Origin: Chloroflexota bacterium
Lineage (GTDB): Bacteria; Chloroflexota; UBA6077; JADZDV01
DNA: 8,848 nucleotides
Direction: 5' to 3'
NCBI GenBank assembly: GCA_020850915.1
Contig: JADZDV010000585.1
Coordinates: 1 to 8,848, forward strand
Every line of letters begins with the position of its first letter. The stretch's first letter is position 1. The notes under the pieces were generated by a model. The model ran no database searches. It saw only the letters and a program-made list of their open reading frames with translations, and was not told where the DNA came from. This document shows positions 6,634 through 8,848 of this stretch, in pieces. A program made the position numbers and the translations under genes.

Positions 6634-6684
6634 CACGTGAACAGAAGGTAGCCTCTGGAGAGCAGCTCTGCCCCACGTGATCAG
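6634..6684 (+). repeat. Paired CACGTGAWCAG direct repeats, candidate regulator sites
   Basis: CACGTGAACAG at 6634-6644 and CACGTGATCAG at 6674-6684 match at 10 of 11 bases, with starts exactly 40 bases apart, close to four helical turns. Each has the palindromic core CACGTG. They lie 86 and 46 bases upstream of the TATACT box, where an activator could bind. CACGTG also occurs inside coding sequence (1499, 5622), so the core alone is not special. Confidence 0.35.
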
Positions 6685-6730
6685 CCGCCAGTCCTCGGAC
6701 AGAGCGCACGGCAACCGCGGCTGCTGGGGC

Positions 6731-6736
6731 TATACT
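6731..6736 (+). promoter_or_regulatory. -10 element, candidate promoter of the SDR gene
   Basis: TATACT matches the -10 consensus at five of six bases and is one of the few AT-rich spots in this spacer. Initiation near 6743 would give a leader of about 59 bases. No good -35 is found 16-19 bases upstream, so an activator may be needed. Confidence 0.45.
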
Positions 6737-6789
6737 CGCCTCGCGCCAGCTCATGCCGAGGCGCGACGGTCTCGAATGACTCGCTCGTG

Positions 6790-6795
6790 AAGGGG
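6790..6795 (+). promoter_or_regulatory. Ribosome binding site deciding the SDR start
   Basis: AAGGGG is 6 bases before the ATG at 6802. The in-frame ATG at 6796 directly abuts it and the GTG at 6787 precedes it, so 6802 is the start best placed for initiation. Confidence 0.6.
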
Positions 6796-6801
6796 ATGCT
6801 G

Positions 6802-7572
6802 ATGAGCGCGATTGCCTCGTTTGATTTTGCCGATCAGATCGTCGTGATCACTGGCGCAACCGGCGGAGTGGGTCGCGCTTCGGCGCTTGCCTTCGCTCGC
6901 GCTGGCGCGGACCTGATGCTGGCGGACATACTGGGCTCGCCGCTCGCGGCATTGGCGGACGAGGTGCGAGGGCTCGGGCGGAGCGCCGAAGCACTCGAAG
7001 TGGACGTGCGGGACGAGGAGCAGGTCCAGCATCTGGCCGATCGCGTTTTCGGCGTCTACGGTCGGGTGAACGTCCTTGTCAACACCGCGGGCGTGATCAA
7101 GCGACAGCCCTCCTTCGAGTATTCCCTGGCGGACTGGGACTGGGTGGTGGACGTCTCGCTGAAGGGCACCTGGCTCTGCTGCCAGAAGATCGGGGCGCTC
7201 ATGGCGCGGCAGGGCTCCGGCGCGATCGTCAATTTCAGCTCTGGCGCCGGCTTTCGTGGACTCAAAGGCTACCCGGCATACGGTCCGGCAAAGGCGGGCG
7301 TGGCGAGCCTGACCAGGAACCTGGCGGTGGAGTGGGGGCGCCTGGGGATCCGGGTCAACGCGCTGGCGCCTGGTTTCCTGCGGACGAACCTGAACGTCGA
7401 GATCCTGGCTGACGACGAGCGCACCAACGCCTGGGTGGCGTCAACCCCCGTCTCCCCGACCGTGATGGAGCCTGAGGACGTGGTGCCGACGATCATGTTC
7501 CTCTGCTCCACCAGCGCGCGCTGGATCACTGGGACCACCCTACCGATCGACGGCGGCCGGCACGCGCTGTAA
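6802..7572 (+). CDS. Short-chain dehydrogenase/reductase (classical SDR)
   Basis: The 256-residue length is typical of classical SDRs. The cofactor motif T-G-A-T-G-G-V-G is at 17-24. Strand 2 ends A-D-I (D42), which favours NAD(H). D68 is in V-D-V-R, and the N-T-A-G motif (94-97) replaces the common N-N-A-G. Catalytic S147, Y160 and K164 (Y-G-P-A-K) are in place, and P-G-F-L-R-T (190-195) follows. The C-terminus '[11 protein letters not shown]' is the usual last strand. The Asn expected in the 'V-N-L-x-G' part of helix 4 is Ser119 (D-V-S-L-K-G). It should oxidise an alcohol or reduce a ketone in the cytosol, on a sugar, hydroxyacid, fatty acyl or steroid-like substrate; sequence alone does not say which. 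The gene stands alone, with its own candidate promoter and a hairpin pair at its end. Confidence 0.9.
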   Translation: MSAIASFDFADQIVVITGATGGVGRASALAFARAGADLMLADILGSPLAALADEVRGLGRSAEALEVDVRDEEQVQHLADRVFGVYGRVNVLVNTAGVIKRQPSFEYSLADWDWVVDVSLKGTWLCCQKIGALMARQGSGAIVNFSSGAGFRGLKGYPAYGPAKAGVASLTRNLAVEWGRLGIRVNALAPGFLRTNLNVEILADDERTNAWVASTPVSPTVMEPEDVVPTIMFLCSTSARWITGTTLPIDGGRHAL

Positions 7573-7600
7573 CAAGCGCGGCTGGCGCGTTCGCGCCAGC
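7563..7600 (+). terminator. Tandem hairpins at the SDR stop codon
   Basis: The first stem is CGCGCT (7563-7568) with AGCGCG (7575-7580); its six-base loop contains the TAA stop. The second follows with no gap: GCTGGCGCG (7581-7589) pairs with CGCGCCAGC (7592-7600), nine pairs with a two-base centre, or eight with a four-base loop. There is no T-run after either, so this would be a high-GC, tail-less terminator or an mRNA 3' end stabiliser. Confidence 0.45.
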
Positions 7601-7623
7601 GTGCCGGAAACGTAACGGTCGAG

Positions 7624-7629
7624 TAGAAT
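7624..7629 (+). promoter_or_regulatory. -10 element, candidate comM promoter
   Basis: TAGAAT matches the -10 consensus at five of six bases and sits just after the hairpins that end the SDR gene. Transcription from about 7636 would give a short leader of ~23 bases that still contains the GGGGAG ribosome binding site (7644-7649). No clear -35 is visible. Confidence 0.45.
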
Positions 7630-7658
7630 GGCGGCGATCCTGTGGGGAGCGCCGGCCC

Positions 7659-8848
7659 ATGCTTGCCAAGTGCCAGACCTGTGCTGTGATCGGCCTCGAG
7701 GGCGTCCTGGTTGACGTCGAGGTTGACATCGCTTCCCAGGGTCTGCCGAATTTCCTCGTGGTCGGCCTGCCGGATACGGCGGTGCAGGAGGCGCGCGAAC
7801 GGGTTCGCGCGGCGATCCGGAACAGCGGGCTGGTCTTCCCGATGCGCCGCATCACGGTCAGTCTGGCGCCCGCCGAGCTGCGCAAGTCTGGTCCGAGCTA
7901 CGACCTGCCGATCGCCATCGCGATTCTCCTGGCGTCGAGCCAGGTGCAAGCTGACACGGACGGCGTGCTCTTCCTGGGAGAGCTGGCGCTGGATGGCGGC
8001 CTGAGGCACGTCCAGGGCATCCTGCCGATGGTGGTCCTGGCCAGGGAGAAGGGCATCCGGACGGTGTACGTCCCAGCCGTGGACGCTGGCGAGGCCGCGC
8101 TGGTCGAGGGCGTCGGTGTCATCCCGGTCGCGACGCTCGGAGAGCTGGTCTCGCACCTGCGTGGAGAGGTGGTGCTGGAGCCCAGCCCCAGCTCGCTGGA
8201 CGTGCTCGGGGGCGGAGAGGAGGTCCAGGCCGCCGGCTTCGAGCACGTTCGAGGGCAGGAGCACGCCAAGCGCGCGCTCGAGGTGGCGGCGGCCGGCGGG
8301 CACAACGTCCTCATGTCCGGACCGCCCGGCTCCGGCAAGACGCTCCTGGCGCGCTCGCTGCCGACGATCCTGCCGCGCCTCTCGCTCGAGGAAGCGCTGG
8401 AAGTCACCAAGATCTACAGCGTCGCGGGCCAGCTTCCGTCGGACAGCCCGATCGTCCGCCGTCGACCGTTTCGGGCGCCGCACCACACCGTCTCGACGGC
8501 TGGACTCGTGGGCGGCGGGATCGGGACGCCCCGGCCGGGTGAGATCAGCCTGGCACATCGCGGCGTCCTGTTCCTCGACGAGATCCCGGAGTTCAGCCAG
8601 CACACGCTGGAGGTGCTGCGCCAGCCGCTCGAGGACGGTACCGTCTCGATCGGCCGGGCATCGGGCACGGTGAACTACCCGGCGAAGTTCATGCTGGTCG
8701 CGGCGATGAACCCCTGCCCCTGCGGCTTCCACGGCGACCGGTCGCGGAGCTGCGTCTGCGCTGACGGCCTGGTGGCGCGCTACCGCAAGCGGCTCAGCGG
8801 TCCGCTGATGGACCGCATCGACCTCCACCTGGACGCGCCGCGCGTCGA
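7659..8848 (+). CDS. comM: ComM/YifB, Mg-chelatase-like AAA+ ATPase, 3'-truncated
   Basis: The frame is open from ATG 7659 to the window edge and gives 396 residues. Family members have about 500, so roughly the last 110 are missing. The N-terminal lon-protease-like (ChlI) domain runs through ~1-165 and includes '[22 protein letters not shown]' and '[23 protein letters not shown]'. The AAA+ core has Walker A G-P-P-G-S-G-K-T (221-228), Walker B F-L-D-E-I-P (D307, E308), and N-P-C-P-C-G-F (351-357) followed by C-V-C (365-367). This cysteine cluster is a family trait. '[11 protein letters not shown]' (380-390) holds the arginine R386. In other bacteria ComM is a hexameric helicase that promotes branch migration during natural transformation; its role here is inferred by family. 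GGGGAG lies 9 bases before the ATG. No chelatase partner genes are nearby, which supports ComM over a tetrapyrrole role. Confidence 0.93.
   Translation, partial: MLAKCQTCAVIGLEGVLVDVEVDIASQGLPNFLVVGLPDTAVQEARERVRAAIRNSGLVFPMRRITVSLAPAELRKSGPSYDLPIAIAILLASSQVQADTDGVLFLGELALDGGLRHVQGILPMVVLAREKGIRTVYVPAVDAGEAALVEGVGVIPVATLGELVSHLRGEVVLEPSPSSLDVLGGGEEVQAAGFEHVRGQEHAKRALEVAAAGGHNVLMSGPPGSGKTLLARSLPTILPRLSLEEALEVTKIYSVAGQLPSDSPIVRRRPFRAPHHTVSTAGLVGGGIGTPRPGEISLAHRGVLFLDEIPEFSQHTLEVLRQPLEDGTVSIGRASGTVNYPAKFMLVAAMNPCPCGFHGDRSRSCVCADGLVARYRKRLSGPLMDRIDLHLDAPRV

Larger units (their letters stand above)
6420..6801. other. Long divergent intergenic region, structured, no gene seen
   Basis: No frame here reads like a protein; the longest are arginine-, serine- and alanine-rich. 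Visible content: a perfect six-pair hairpin, TGGAGC-TTGCC-GCTCCA, at 6498-6514; GGGCG-TCG-CGCCC at 6566-6578; and CCGAG-CC-CTCGG at 6578-6589. All three are upstream of the PRC-barrel start and could sit in or near its leader. A minus-strand TATGCT (6541-6546) might be a -10 for that gene but has no -35. On the SDR side there are two CACGTGA-containing repeats and a TATACT box, listed separately. The region must hold both divergent promoters. Confidence 0.55.

Noticed and set aside
5811..6680. 289-codon plus-strand frame opposite the PRC-barrel gene.
   Set aside because: The opposite strand has a ribosome binding site, a sensible start and two PRC-barrel repeats; this frame has no recognisable domain.
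6416..6754. 112-codon minus-strand frame in the long divergent spacer.
   Set aside because: It is Arg/Ser/Ala-rich with no ribosome binding site, and its end overlaps the PRC-barrel start in another frame.
7269..8828. Long open frame (519 codons) on the minus strand, opposite the SDR and comM genes.
   Set aside because: Its translation is Arg/Asp/His/Gln-rich with no domain, and the plus strand carries unmistakable SDR and AAA+ motifs. It is a high-GC mirror frame.
7659..8848. Magnesium chelatase subunit for chlorophyll synthesis.
   Set aside because: The N-terminal lon-like domain before the Walker A motif and the C-x-C...C-x-C cluster are the ComM/YifB arrangement, not BchI, and no tetrapyrrole genes are nearby.

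Overview
This is a GC-rich chromosomal window (roughly two-thirds GC by eye) from a free-living bacterium. The gene mix and promoter style would fit a Chloroflexota member or a similar high-GC lineage: a large GT-C membrane glycosyltransferase next to an asparagine-synthase-like gene, a PRC-barrel protein, sugar/acid dehydrogenases, and -10 boxes of the TANNNT type. That placement is inference; no rRNA or marker gene is present. I see no mobile element, CRISPR array, tRNA or rRNA.

Layout. Bases 1-376 (+) hold the C-terminal end of an asparagine synthase (asnB type). It converges, with a 6-base gap, on a three-gene minus-strand run read from 4118 down to 383: an NADP-type beta-hydroxyacid dehydrogenase (3-hydroxyisobutyrate dehydrogenase / succinic semialdehyde-glyoxylate reductase superfamily), an MFS transporter beginning at TTG, and a GT39/ArnT-like GT-C glycosyltransferase. 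The last two are 7 bases apart and look co-transcribed. A 134-base divergent spacer separates this run from a plus-strand alpha/beta hydrolase (4253-5077). The hydrolase has a -10-like TACAAT placed so that transcription would begin at the ATG itself. A small YHS-domain protein with four cysteines (5164-5652, +) follows and converges on a two-domain PRC-barrel protein (5820-6419, -).

A 382-base non-coding divergent spacer (6420-6801) holds perfect small hairpins, a pair of CACGTGAWCAG repeats 40 bases apart and a TATACT box. It leads to a classical NAD-type short-chain dehydrogenase (6802-7572, +). Two back-to-back hairpins at that gene's stop codon separate it from comM/yifB, the Mg-chelatase-like AAA+ protein linked to natural transformation. 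The comM frame is open from 7659 to the window end and is therefore 3'-truncated.

The genes do not form one recognisable pathway. The left part (asparagine synthase, GT-C transferase, exporter-like MFS) may be the edge of a surface-glycan or secondary-metabolite region. The rest reads as ordinary housekeeping and redox genes. I did not find a convincing new multi-gene system. The most checkable oddities are regulatory (leaderless promoter, paired repeats, tandem hairpins) and residue-level (a tetrad Asn-to-Ser change in the dehydrogenase, and a variant substrate motif in the beta-hydroxyacid dehydrogenase).
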